A stretch of 64,000 nucleotides of DNA. Source: Armillaria gallica. Its lineage: Eukaryota > Basidiomycota > Agaricomycetes > Agaricales > Physalacriaceae. The DNA is taken from assembly GCA_037576215.1 (NCBI GenBank), contig JBANDB010000006.1, positions 5,890,001 to 5,954,000 on the forward strand, in the 5' to 3' direction. A program made the translations under genes and the position numbers. The notes beneath the pieces are model-generated. The model ran no database searches, was not told where the DNA came from, and was given only the letters and a program-made list of their open reading frames with translations. Position 1 is the first letter of the stretch. Every line of letters starts with the position of its first letter. Below, piece by piece: positions 36,251 through 48,367 of this stretch.

Positions 36251-37396
36251 CAGCCTATTCTTAGAGTCCATTCAAGTGTCGAGGACGTTTACTATCTTTG
36301 CACATACACTCAATGGTGCTGTCATTCCTTTACGATTCCCATAGATGCCATAAAATATAGCTCGGTGCCAGCGTCGAGTCTATGGGGTACGTCGCCTATG
36401 CCCACTACAACTAGGAGAGCTAACTTGGCTGACTTTTGTTAATAAGGGGAGGAAGGTTAGAATATCAGAATATATTCCAGTAGAGCTGTGAATATATTGC
36501 AACATATATCCCATAAGTCATCCTCCTCGAGCGCGATAGGAAGGCTAAGCGCTGAGTTGCAGGGGCGGTCGGTTTTGTTGTATCAGGCGCGCGCCCATCA
36601 ATCTTCCGGGTTTCGGCACGTCTGAAGCTCCTCCTGGCGCTTTAAACCTGTGAGGTTCTTATGTGGGGCCGCTTCTTTGTTCGACCCGACACTCCCAAAA
36701 GCAGACAATTCTCTGAGTCTCTCTGGGTCTTTTACAGCAGTGGCATGCGTTTTACACGAGATAAGAGAATGATTTATGCTTGGTCATAAACCATGGTTTA
36801 GGGACTTGAAGACGCGTTTGTGGTTGGTTTATGGCTGTTTCGGCGATCTCGGGGGCCTTGTCTCGCCCCAAAAACATAGTTGAAGTCTGAGTCTTCTTTC
36901 GTTCAAATGCACTCAAGCTGTATACAAACAACTGTAAGTTTGTTCCTACAAAGATTTACCCAAAACTTGGCCGAAAGGGAACAGTACTACTTGGGCGCGC
37001 TTGCAGCGCACTTGCCGGGACAATGCCGGGATGCTTGTTTGTACATAGGGGGATCTACGATGACATCACATATCATGCCCAAATTTGGCCCAAATCCCTG
37101 TCATGAACAGACCAAGAAGAGACCTCCCCACGACCTCCCATCCTCTCTTGATCCTCTCTCATCTCACAATCCCTTCCCCGCCATCTCTTTGATGTACATA
37201 AGGGCACCTGGAAACTCTTGTTCCAAATTTAGGGTAACTGAGACCCGCGCCAGGTCTAGACCACCTTAAATTGATTACATCATTGTTTCCTTTTGGCAGA
37301 AATTTCACTCTCCGCTATGGGCGCTTGCGGCTTTCACTCAACTGTCGACGCGAACGCGCCGGCGCCTCTTTTCTTCTTTTGCAGGCGCATCGCGCG
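36251..37396. other. Intergenic region with one copy of a dispersed repeat
   Basis: Upstream of MED21. Contains dispersed-repeat copy A (36758-36820). A pyrimidine-rich AG (about 37370-37384) just before the MED21 ATG could be a 5'-UTR intron acceptor. No gene recognised. Confidence 0.4.
36758..36820. repeat. Dispersed repeat, copy A
   Basis: About 63 bp (gagataagagaatgattt... ending gaagacgcgtttg) with a diverged direct copy at 39337-39405. The matching segment includes 'tttagggacttgaa' and 'gaagacgcgtttg'. Both copies are preceded by a 'cagt...gcatgcg' block. Non-coding. Confidence 0.65.
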
Positions 37397-38042
37397 ATGC
37401 ACCAGGAACTAACTCACATGGACCGTATAACGCAACTGCAAGATGAAATCCAACAGGCCCGTACCTCTGGTTCTTCCGTGTTTTCCAGGCCGACTGACCT
37501 TGGGGCAGCTCCTTACTATCATGTCCAATAGCATCGCCTATCTCACTACACGCGCGAATTTCTTACAAGTGAGCTCGCAAGTTCCAGTCACGAAATCGAG
37601 GAACCCGGAAAAGTATGATGCCGAGGAGGTATTTGAGGGTATGTGCTGCCTTCATAATGTCTCGCCGTACTAGCGGTGCTATGTTTGCCATCATAGCAAA
37701 TAAGAAAGAACTGGTGACAGACCTGATGGCGAAGGCGAAGCAAGTGGAGTACCTCATACAATCCCTGCCACAGCCGGAGGAGGAAGAGGAGCAGGTACGT
37801 GGTACCACGATGTCATTTTCCGTACTCACGTCGTCCAGGCAAAGCGACTGCAACAGCTTGAAGAAGAAATGACCGTGGCAAATACAGAATACATTGCGGC
37901 GTTAAAGAGGACAAGTGCGTGTCCTGCCCATTATCGAGATCCTTCACTGACGATGTCATAATGATTTATAGAGAACCTCCACTCTCAAGTGGCAGACCTT
38001 CTAAGGACAATGCTCTCCGAGCACGACATCGATGTGGGGTAA
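37397..38042 (+). CDS. med21: Mediator complex subunit 21
   Basis: Five exons (37397-37456, 37509-37638, 37697-37794, 37839-37914, 37972-38042) give 144 residues. MED21 is a small coiled-coil subunit of the Mediator middle module and pairs with MED7. The signature N-terminus MDRITQLQDEIQQ is followed by LLTIMSNSIAYL, which lines up without gaps with animal MED21 (DRLTQLQDAV...). The conserved KKELVTDLMAKAKQVEYLIQ and SLP motifs follow, then a Glu-rich stretch and the C-terminal coiled coil (KRLQQLEEEMTVANTEYIAA). The first intron (37457-37508) begins GC rather than GT; no GT alternative of normal length preserves the frame and the alignment. Other introns are GT-AG. Start chosen at ATG 37397; a second ATG lies seven codons later. 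Confidence 0.85.
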
Positions 38043-41000
38043 ATTTGGCAGATGGTTGTCGCGGGACCCCTCGTTTCATAGCGATTTTTATCATCACGAG
38101 AATACGCGAGATGAGGTCGCTTGGGTGGTGGGATGACGGCACTTGTTGCTCTGCGGTAGCGTCGTTCCTGCCGTGTTTGTCACTACTCTGGTCTCATTGT
38201 ATCTGTTTCGACTGTCATCTAGCGCTGCGTTCGGCATTTACACATCATGGGAATTCAAGAGCTACAGAAATAGTCCAAGTAAGCGCCGATGTCGACACTG
38301 AGATTACCGCTCAGCAGGTGACGCGATGTTCACTAAATCTTTACTGCTGGATGATTGATTTCGACGTCGACTGTAAGATCAGATCTTCCGTTAGCGGGCG
38401 TACATTTCTATGGCAGTTTCGTTTTTACCTCACACATCTGTCGAGTCTGGGCTAGCGTGCTCATCCCAAAGAAGGCAAACAAAATAAAGCCTGACTCCCA
38501 CTCGGGGCCTTATCCATTGTTTCAAATGACGATGAACCGAAACCGTAAACTTTAATTTAAGTACCTACCTTTCACTCCTCAGCGTCGAGTCGATTGTTCA
38601 ACTTTGATCTCATACGTAACAGATACGAATACCTTGATATGCCACGTTTTCAGCTCTCAGTTGGGGGGCTTTTTGCGGAAACGTAGTGCTGACCGTGTAT
38701 CCGCTTTTTGTTAAATATACATACACCGATTTGTGTTCAATGTACGACTCAGAGATGTAAAAATGCACACATTGACATAGCACGAATTATAGAACAGGAA
38801 AACTGATAGGAATCCTAACAAGTGCAATGTGCGATTCAAACCTTTTACATGTGTCGCAAAGCTCAGTGCAAATCTTGTACTAATCTTTGCCCGTGGGATC
38901 GGCATGGTCAAATCTGAATACTTGTCGGCTCGGGAGGTGTATGCCGATTATTCGCAAATTTCGTCCAAGTATCGAGATTGAGCATACCCCCCCTTTACAT
39001 CTTTACAGGGCTTGGAAAATATCCGTAACTGAGAACTGATCTAGAGAGAAGGTAAGCGTCAAATTCTCGTTCTACGAAATTACTTCTCTTGCCAAGCAGG
39101 ACAGGCTTGCTTGGGGTCTGCATTTGGCGTGCAGATATCTTGCAAGCACCTTGACAGTGATACTCTCTTGTCAAAGGGAACAGGAGCCTAGAGGCCTGAA
39201 CTTCAACAAGAATATATGAATGATTCCACGCACGTCAGTAGAAACGTTACATTTCGTCAGATAGAGCCGCCCCGAAGTTTCCAAGATAGTCATAAACTAC
39301 TTACACCTGTTTGCGTACACCTCCACAGTAGCATGCGAGAGAAGAGAGTGATTTGTACTTGGTTATAAAATATAGTTTAGGGACTTGAACTTGAAGACGC
39401 GTTTGAAGTACCCAAAATATGGTTTATGAAGAAGTTCGATCCCTGAATATCGAGGTGTATGCAAGCGGCTGTAAAAAGTCGCGTCAATTTACGAAAATGG
39501 CGCCGAGTAGGTATGTTTAGATTCACGCCAACTGTCTAGGACTGTTCGGTCTACCGACAATTTTGCGGGTACGGGACCTATCCTAAAATTGCCCAATCAA
39601 AACTCATGAACCGATCGAGAAGTGCGTGCGAACGATTTCATTAAACTTCAACCTCCCGTACTTAATATCTGTAGCCTTCAGAATGTCCAAAATCTAAGGG
39701 CGGTCGGATGAGGCCCGTACATTTGGAATCACCAGTGCAACATTTTTGTTTCAGACTTAGCGTACTCATCTGCTTCAAGTTTTCATCTAGAAGTTGAATT
39801 CTGCATTTCATTAACCGCGACGGGTGCGCTGTCTCTTCTTGCCCCCACACTGTCCCTTCCAACCCCGTTCTGCAAATACCACCACATGTATTCCCCATCT
39901 CATACGAGCGCGCTTGATTTGTCTATGAGCTTTCAGGCTACTTCACTTCCTTTCTTTCGTACCCAATGATATATCCGGTAGGAGGTTAGGCCTCCTACAT
40001 CGGAGACGGACGAACTACATGTTCGTGGGTCTGGAAGGACTCCCGGGAGTGGTAGCTACCGTTCTTGGATATAATACTCGTCTGTTAAAACGTGTCCCGA
40101 CTCGGCCAGATATCTCCTTGTTCGCCAAGTATAGAGAGCGTCGTGTAAGACCTCAGATGGGTATTATGCAACTATATGAGCACCACGTTCGTCAATCGTA
40201 TGCGTAAGTATGACAAAATCCATAGTACGGTCAATAGAAATCGCGTATTCCTTTATGACTACAAGTAAATCCGTTTCTAGCAGGGCGCGGCGGACTTAGG
40301 CTCTTACCAGCTTGTAAAGGGATGCTGATCAGCGTCCTGTCCTTTGCCGAATCCTTATGGTTCTCCCGTCCGACGGCTTCCTGATATTCTGATGGTTGTG
40401 CTCGGCGCGCCGTGGCAATCAATTGCCGCAGTCATTGTATGGTAATATTTGGGCGTACGACGCATAGCTTTGCAGTCACCAAGCTTGAATGACTCATTTA
40501 TCAGTTCAGTGCATTTATAGGATTACGAAGGAGAACGTACATAATTACCGCATTGGCCGCTGCAATTATATCACAGGACGAGATACAGTCTCGCAGCTCG
40601 CTTATTATCCGGTAATACTTCAAGCGCCACGTTGGAGGAAGGACAATCACCTGCTACGAGATAATTTAGAGTAGTACTCAAATTGGGAGAGGGAAAATAC
40701 GTAAATTACAGCTTGGCAACGAGCTTTGATTGCTCGTGAAAAGATTGTTCCCAAATCAAGCCTCAGGGACCGTGGAAGGTCGGAGGTAAGCCCTCTGGAC
40801 CTGATTTTCCTCAGAATGTTCCGATAAACGGAAGAACACCAGGATCGGCGCGCCTACTTTGGTTGGGGTCGAGAGGTGCAAGTTGGGGGAACGCAATGTT
40901 TACATTTTGAAACATAGTAATCTGGCAGCGGAGCGATCAGTACGCTCTGTTTTATGATGAAGACAAGGTTGGCAATACTTCCTGACCACCGTAAGCATTT

Positions 41001-42148
41001 TCACTATGAAACAACAACAAAAAATCACAAGTTCGGCGCCTGTAACGCTCGGGCCATACCACTATGTGATGAGCGCTATTTGGAGCAAAGAAGATTCGGG
41101 CGCGCCACATTTGGGGGTTAAAAAATCACATGTTTATGGTGATGGAGAGCTGGCAGGGACGGGTTTAGCAAGCGAGATGTAGTACCGTGACTTAGTTCGG
41201 GACGTGCCATGACAATACAGGCACTGCTAAGCGACGCTCGAGTCCCATCGAGCTTCGACTCACGGTACACTTTCGTGGAAACAGAACTTCAGCCTGCATT
41301 GAACTATACTTATCCCACGAGAAGACCAGAATCTAGCACAGACTAATCTCAATCTCGTGTCGCCTAGAACAGACATCGAGTGGCATCATTATATTCGAAG
41401 GTAACACTATGCCAATCAATTCCCTGCCCAAGGTAAGCCGTGGAATGCAAACAGAAACAAAGAGGATTCCTAAAGTGTCGTTGAGGGGAGACCCAAGCGT
41501 CGGTTGGCTGTTTGGACAATGGTGTGATTCAAGTCGAGGTACCTGTCCGAGATCAAGCCCGTTCGAGAGGTACAGGTCTTTCCAGGGCTGTTATCCGAAT
41601 CGCAGAAACGGAGGATTTTCCTGGTAAGATAGCTTGGGACCCGAATCGCAAACGGTCCCTCATGATAAGTATTAAGGGTCCGGAGAGTCGGAGCGAAAAA
41701 GCGAGTGATAAGCGTGGCACGAAACGACTAAAAAGGATATAGAGTTTGGTAATCCCCTGCCTTGAGGGGGGTTTAGGCCCTTGAATTGAAACTCCGTCAC
41801 TTCTACTAAAAGCCATGGATGTACTTTCCGAGGTGTTCCGACAGCTGTTTTGTGTTCTCACCATCTCGTTTTGTCTTTAGACTCCATTTACATCCTATAA
41901 TCGCGACAGCGCAATGGCATGTTCTCCTTCCAAAATCCAAAAATACGCCAAATATATATCCCGTTTGTTTGGACACCAAATCGAATCTACACTGGGTGTC
42001 GGCTAACTTGTTGTCATCCTCGCGTATCGTGGAATTGGTTCTCGATGTTTGCCCCGAACGTGATGTCCTTGGATCCACGGACATATAACTATGGCTGCGT
42101 CCGCTTGAGAGTGCATTTGCTCACTCACATCCCCTCGGATTCACCGCA
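38043..42148. other. Four-kilobase gene-poor region
   Basis: Only short open frames without family resemblance. Contains dispersed-repeat copy B (39337-39405), a small hairpin near 39977-39997 and several short inverted repeats (e.g. 41538-41575). The last few hundred bases are presumed promoter of the zinc-finger gene. Probably degraded transposon or intergenic sequence; I could not identify an element. Confidence 0.4.
39337..39405. repeat. Dispersed repeat, copy B
   Basis: Diverged direct copy of 36758-36820, with a 6-base insertion ('gaactt') in the middle. Together with copy A it brackets the MED21 gene. Confidence 0.65.
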
Positions 42149-43318
42149 ATGACCCTGGCCCTACCTTTGAGCGACCTCTCCCGTAACCAAGTGTTACTCA
42201 AAGTATCGCTTCCGGATGGCTCTGTCGTTTTCGATATGAAGCCCTTCGAGTCCGGGCTTGGAACGCCTTTGCCACCCACTGACTTAGAACTGCACTTCGC
42301 TACTACCAAGGGCGACAACGGGCTGGAGCTCACGATGTGGGCTTCGAGTCGCGCCTCTGCGACGACGACATCACAGAATCTCAGTTCTACCTGGGATTGG
42401 CAGGAGGATTTCAAGGAGGGTATGTATCTCTTCGTTGTTGGGTCTAAAGCATGACTGACGGACGACTATAGAGTCGCTTATGGAGCACTCTCCTCCCAGT
42501 GCAACTGTATCGCCCCTTGAAACTTCATTCAGGGCTTGCACAGACAGTCTCCTCGATCCCAGTTCGAGCTTTCTTGACCCAATACAACTCCCTACGCCTC
42601 CGGGCGAGACGCCATGCATCCCGATGAACCAGCAAGAATGCCAGATGCCTGACGCGTTCTCGTCCATGGATATTTTTTCATTGAACGGAATGATCTGGTC
42701 GGACTTCAGCCCAGGTTCGTCATTTCATTTGATACCCCTGCGATGTGTCCCTGACGTAAAGATCGTTATATAACAGTGTTCCCAGATACATCAGAGGCTC
42801 TGCCAGAGTTCCCCCTTTCCACATCGACTTCATATCTTCCTCCCTCTCCAGGTTCTGACGTTACTTCGACTTCAACACACTCTTCTTATCTTCCTCTTGC
42901 ATCACCTGCGGTTTCGTCTACGCCATCAACGTTCCCTTCCCCCAAGGAAGAAACACAACGGGTGCCTCAGCTCGGTTCCCCACCCGCTTCCGCCACCGCC
43001 CCAGCACCCACCGAAGGCAACGCCTTGCGCCCCCATCCCTGTCTCTTCCCAGAATGTGGACGCTGGTTTACCCGAAGCTACACTCGCAACGTACACATGC
43101 TCACCCATCGTCGGTCCAACGATCCCAAGCCGTTCGTCTGCACTATCCCCGGATGCTCCGAGGGCTTCTCACGGAAGCACGACCGGCTGAGGCACGAGGT
43201 GCGGCAGCATGGGCGTGGGAGTAACTGGCGCTGTCCATTATGTCCCCTCAGCAAGTTCTATTCATCGCAGAGCACGCTTGAGCGGCATATTAGCGAGAAG
43301 CACAGTGAAGGGGGGTAG
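42149..43318 (+). CDS. C2H2 zinc-finger transcription factor
   Basis: Three exons (42149-42419, 42472-42714, 42777-43318) give 351 residues. Three C2H2-type fingers fill the C-terminus: CLFPECGRWFTRSYTRNVH with HMLTH (about 260-282), CTIPGCSEGFSRKHDRLRH with VRQH (about 293-316), and CPLC...LERH...EKH (about 324-347). The first two have the CX4CX12HX3-5H spacing common in fungal regulators such as those binding stress or calcium elements. The middle of the protein is rich in Ser, Pro and Thr, as in activation domains. Targets are unknown. Introns are 52 and 62 bp, GT-AG, and frame is kept. The next 2.9 kb downstream holds no gene. Confidence 0.87.
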
Positions 43319-45787
43319 TCCATAGCTTACAATTTACTCACAATGATTAGGGTACAACAACAAAGGAACGAACTCTCTTGTCTTCGATTCCAGACCCTCC
43401 CTACTTACCCTGGGCCCGTCACTGGCCATTGGGGACTTGGGTAGAAAAGTAGTCTACCCCACTTACTTACTATTTCCGCGGGCGTAACAAATAGCTGTAT
43501 TTTTCACATGCACTGTACTTTATCATATGATCTTTATTACAATCGCATTGCATTTTTCTTGGAATGGACAGGAAGTATGGGCTGATTCTTAGAAACTGGT
43601 CCTCGGTAGGAACATGATTGGCTGGTCCACGGTCCACAGGTCTTTAGCGCTAACGAGGAACGTTTCAAGTACTTACTGAGCGCTAGTACAAATGGGCATG
43701 AACTCCCGATACGGAGACCATGCTCTCTCGTTTTAATGTTTAGAGTCTGAAATCATACGCACTCTCGTCTACAACTCTCTCCCGACACTTGAGTCCCGCA
43801 TCGGCAGTGAGATTATAAACATATGCTGGACGATAAGTTTTTTGTTGCGAAAGGACGGGGACTCGCTCTAGGTCCGGAGGTTTTATCGCAAGCGCATCAA
43901 CCAAATGACAGAAAACCTTCTTTTCTCTTTGGGAAGAAAGCAGAAGTCGGGATAGGCTCACCTGTTATTGAATTTCACGAATGGTTATATTGGCCGCGTT
44001 CGAGGCTCCCATATACTTGTTGTTTGCTAGGACGACCTACGGTATCGGAAAACGAAACATACTTACGCGGTAGAGGTCAAATAGATACCCCATGGAAAAG
44101 TGCATGCCAGTGTAGATACGAAAAAGCGGAGAATAGGCTTGTAGCTCTCGTTTCTGTGCGCTGGCCTAGGACAAACAAACATGGGATAGAAGTGAGCTGT
44201 GTTTGAGGTGATTAGCAGATCTGAGATCGTGACGCAGACCTTTACTTGCTATATGCTCGGCAAGTCGGAGGCATCATACTTGACGCGCAAACGGCTTGTT
44301 GAGAGTAAGGATCAGGCGGAAAGCCGCATGATTGAACATTTGAGACGTAGGCCTCGTATGGATGCTCATCCGGGTGTCTGGCAGAAATGGGCATGTCAGT
44401 AAAAGGATAGATCAAGGCGAGAAAGATGTGACGCAAAGAACTGAATTCAACTAATCTGAGAGAAAGACTCGTATAAGTTTCAGAAGACAGCAGAGAGCCT
44501 GGGGGAGGGAATACCCACGGAAATGATTGTAGGTTGCCGATGTCATTACGTTCATCAGTGGGAGAAACGAACGTTGGATGTGGATAATGAAGAAGTGTCA
44601 CAAAAATTCCGACGCACCCAATCCGCGGTCATGTAGGATACAAAAGCCCAAGAAGCAGGCATCACAATGGGGCCTAGGTAACGCTGAAGGGGCATGTTGT
44701 TAAGTTTTGTTCACACGTTTTCTCTTCGATCTTTTCGTTCATCCATGGGCTCTGCCGCCTCGGATATTTGCCTTTAGCATGCTATTATGATGCCAACGCA
44801 TCTCCTAACTTCTTCTATCCTTCATGTTCCGGCCTTATGCAGTTGTGGGCTGCTGCAACGTCATTCAGTAACCCATTATAACCACTGTTTCCTACACCAT
44901 GCAATGAGCTCTCACAATTTCGCAGTTCTGACTGTTAGAGTGCCTTCAAAGATCTCATCTCGATACATACAGGGTTTTCTGAGGTCCAAAATCAAGGGGA
45001 ATGTGTCGAGAAACTCGGTTTGTATATCCCGGCTTGGCAGTACGAGTTGGATATGACAGAGCATGAAAGGTTCGGCCCGGTCCCCATCTGAAAACATTAT
45101 GACGTAATATGCTCGACTTCCTTCCATGTCAGTTGGTCGCGGCACCCACCAAGACCAGGACTCGAGGCCGATTCTATGCGGCTAACCTATTCATTTTCGT
45201 AGAACGTTGGTTCACGTTCAATAATTCCTCTTTATCTGAACGATTCTAGGAAGCGCCGTGTACGTCTGCTGCCTCGTCTTTGAGAAATTCCCGTATAAAT
45301 AAGGAAGATACACGTACAGACTTAATGCCCAAGCATGCTTGGGCGCGGCTATTGCTCGAAGAGCTGATGCTCGAATGGAAGTGTCATCTGTGTGCTCAAT
45401 GATCTCTTGGCATGCATTTCGACAGATAATCAACGGTATCTATTTACCTCCCGCGGCATTGGCTCAGATGATGACGCCGCTTTCACACACATTCCCAGCA
45501 CGAGATGGCAGCGACGTGGATTCCAATAAGACGAATTAAAGTGTATCCTACGTTGTTCGTTTTTTTTCAATGGCATGATGTCTGATACTTACTTCTTTTC
45601 AACTTCCAACAGTGCTGAATCCTCCCGCGACGATGCACTCTTCTCTTTCGGCGGTATCATCCAACTTGGCAGCTAAAATCAGCGACACTGCACTCGTCAA
45701 TCAAGCATCTAGGCAACTTTGTCCTCGGAAGACCTTCCTCGACAACTGATTATTCCGTATATAGTAATACGACTATGTCATTCTCTC

Positions 45788-46171
45788 TCCGAGTCGGAGG
45801 AACCATTACAGTTGTACCTCAAAAGGCGACAAGTGTTACCCGGCCTTTCCGCTTTCGACTTTAGAGTCCTTCTAAAGAGGAGGATTCTGAGCATCATGTG
45901 TCGTCATCCCTCCGAGTCGGACCCATTAGCGCTGGCATTATGATTGTTTGTTGATTTCTCCTGAACAAGCTCCCATATTCTCACGTATGTGTCGACATTC
46001 TCACTGGTGCAGTGTACTCGACATCAAAGCAGGGGTCCTCTAGCAAAATTCCTTCGTCTCTAGCGGTGTTACAAGGGCTATCTATCGGCCTCCGAGTGTT
46101 CCTTGAGACTACATTAACCCTGCCCAGATTGAAGCTTATTAACCGGTAACTGACCCCACCTCCGAGTCGGA
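45788..46171. promoter_or_regulatory. Three near-palindromic TCCGAGTCGGA sites upstream of P450
   Basis: TCCGAGTCGGA occurs exactly at 45788-45798, 45911-45921 and 46161-46171; all three also share the preceding C. The core CCGAGTCGG is an everted CCG-N3-CGG pair, a layout bound by fungal Zn(II)2Cys6 regulators. The sites lie 67-450 bp before the P450 start. A partial copy (TCCGAGTG) is near 46091. Binding is inference. Confidence 0.55.
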
Positions 46172-46200
46172 ATTCTTCGCCACGCGAGCAAATGTCCGGC

Positions 46201-46207
46201 TTAAATA
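46201..46207 (+). promoter_or_regulatory. TATA-like box of P450 gene
   Basis: TTAAATA, 31-37 bases before the ATG at 46238. Confidence 0.4.
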
Positions 46208-46237
46208 GCTAGATGGCCCCTTGTTGGATTTCCAATT

Positions 46238-48307
46238 ATGTCCATCATCGTCCTCCTACTTGCGCTATGTGCCGCTGCGCTTGTCTACTTTACGACGGCG
46301 GTATCGCGGAAGCGCAGTAGACTTCCACTACCCCCAGGTCCTGAAGGAAATTGGGATTTTGGGAGATCGACTACTTCGTTTGCGTGCGTCTTTATTCTCA
46401 AGGCGGAACATAAGGCTGATGAGCGTTCTTTTAGCTCGTTTCAGGAGTTAGAAACTCTTTTTCAAGAATATGGGCCCGTCGTTACACTCAAGTCAGGATC
46501 ACAGACGGTTGTTGTCATCGGTCGACAAGAAGCCGCGATTGATATCATGGAAAAAGAAGGTGCTTCACTCGCTGACCGTCCAAAGTGGGTCGCAGCCAGT
46601 GAAATAGTCTCTGGAGGCATGAGGATCCTGCTTCTGAACTCTGGCAAGAGGTTCAGAAAGCTTCGGAAGTTAGTTTCCGAGGTCTACAACGCCTCTCTGC
46701 TAACTTTTCACCTTTCTCTCACTTTAGAGCGTTGCATACCCATTTGCAGGCCAAGGCAGTGGTCGATTATGAGCCACTCCAGATGCACTACGCAAAGAAC
46801 GTCATTATGGACCTTATCGAGGATCCTGATAGTCATGCGTGCCATGCTAGACGGTAAGCGATTGTCTTGGAGTTGTGTTTATGACGACAATTTCGCTTTG
46901 TCCGCCGTAGGTACGCTGGATCATTGATTTTGGCATTGACATACGGGAGGACGGCACCCGGTCGGTCTGATGATCCGGAGATCATCGCTGTAGCACGTAG
47001 CCTTCAAAGGGTTGGGCTCGCGGTACGACCGGGCGAGTACAAGGTTGATGAGTATCCATTCTTAAGGTCAGCATGGTTTCGTCGAGTCGGATGGTCGTAG
47101 GGGACTGAGTGCGACAACAGGTACTTGCCTTTCTATGGCCAAGAGCTTAGGAAGTGGCACGCCGAGGAACTAGCGCTGTTTCGAAGCCAGATGGATACTG
47201 TTGTGAACAACATAGTAATATTTCCATTCCATGTTTAGCGCCGCTCTTCCTTCTGACCAAATCTTCAGAACACCATTCAACCATGCTTCGCCAAGTACCT
47301 TATCGAGCACCAGGCCGAGCTCGAGTTGAAGCACGACGAATTAGTCTACCTTGCTGGTACAATGTTTGGTGCCGGGTCCGCTACTACCGCGAGCGCGATT
47401 AGCCTGGTTATTTTGGCTGCGGCATGCTTCCCTGGGGCTCAGCGTGCAGTACAGCAGCAGATCGATGAAATCGTTGGACGCAATCGAGGTACGCTCTACT
47501 CCCCTCGTCTATGTTGCCTTTCTTATTGAGATATAACCGAAGCACCGAACTTCGAGGATTGTGCAGCCCTTCCTCGAGTGAAGGCTTTCATATTGGAGAC
47601 CTACCGCTGGCGGCCAGTTGGAGGCAGTGGTGGGCGATTTCATTGCGCCTCAAGCCCGGTAGGGTCTGATCGCATGTTCCACAGGCTTTTCTCATCGAGC
47701 GTCAAGGGACGTTTTCTGGGTAAGTCATCGCCAGGTCGAGCCGCTTCGTTATCTTCATTGTTTCTTCCAGAAAAATTACTGTATACCCAAAGGGACTGTG
47801 GTCACTGGTAATCACTGGTACGTGCATTTTACTCATGTCCTCTTGCTGTTCTTCATATTATTGTTATAAGGTCGATTTGCCGAGATCCAGCTCTGTTTGA
47901 AGATCCGGACAATTTCAACCCAGATCGTTGGCTGGATGATCTTGGACGAATTAAAGATGACATCCCCTTCTTCAATTTTGGGTTTGGCAGAAGGTTTGTC
48001 GTTACTTATGAAGCGTTGTCATATTGACAAATTTCATTAGGGTTTGTCCTGGACAACATGTGGCCGACAAGTGCGTGCAGATGTTTTCTCTCTCAGTGTA
48101 GTTCTGATTAATTATAGATCTCTGTTTATAAACACGGCGCTAATTTTATGGGCATTCAACATAACCCAGAAGGCATCAGAACCTATCGATCCTAACGGTT
48201 TCGTCAACGCCGGCGTCAGCATTACACCTCAACCATTTAAAGCGTGCTTTAACAAGAGAGTCGAGGGCATAGACAGACTACTAGAAGGTTACGGCACCCC
48301 ACGTTAA
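46238..48307 (+). CDS. Cytochrome P450 monooxygenase
   Basis: Twelve exons sum to 1488 nt, 495 residues. An N-terminal membrane anchor (IIVLLLALCAAALVYFTTAV) and proline-rich hinge LPLPPGPEGNWDFG are typical of microsomal fungal P450s. Further hallmarks: the C-helix segment RKALHTHLQ; the I-helix AGTMFGAGSATT; the ExxR pair E344-R347 (ETYRWRP); PDRW; and the heme loop FNFGFGRRVCPGQ with Cys425. Electrons would come from cytochrome P450 reductase at the ER; the substrate cannot be inferred. Exons: 46238-46383, 46435-46668, 46728-46853, 46911-47066, 47121-47214, 47269-47488, 47543-47629, 47685-47719, 47771-47817, 47871-47993, 48041-48070, 48118-48307. All introns are GT-AG and all key motifs intact. 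It converges on an F-box gene only 60 bp downstream. Confidence 0.92.
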
Positions 48308-48367
48308 TTTATTACAATTGTACGATGCTTGTATCTATCTGTACCCGATCTGATCTTATCGATAAGA

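Larger units (their letters stand above)
43319..46237. other. Gene-free region, P450 promoter at its end
   Basis: No coding exon, RNA gene or transposon recognised between the zinc-finger gene and the P450. The last 450 bases contain three identical CTCCGAGTCGGA sites and a TATA-like box, annotated separately. Confidence 0.45.

Noticed and set aside
37470..37497. A GT-AG alternative (28 bp) for MED21 intron 1
   Set aside because: It keeps frame but would be far shorter than any other intron here and inserts extra residues that break the gap-free alignment to MED21; the 52-bp GC-AG intron fits better.
39417..39470. Possible tRNA because of 'agttcgatccct' (B-box-like)
   Set aside because: No A box at the right distance and the flanks do not fold into a cloverleaf.
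39977..39997. Hairpin GTAGGAGG...CCTCCTAC
   Set aside because: An 8-bp stem without T-tract or neighbouring gene; no role could be argued.
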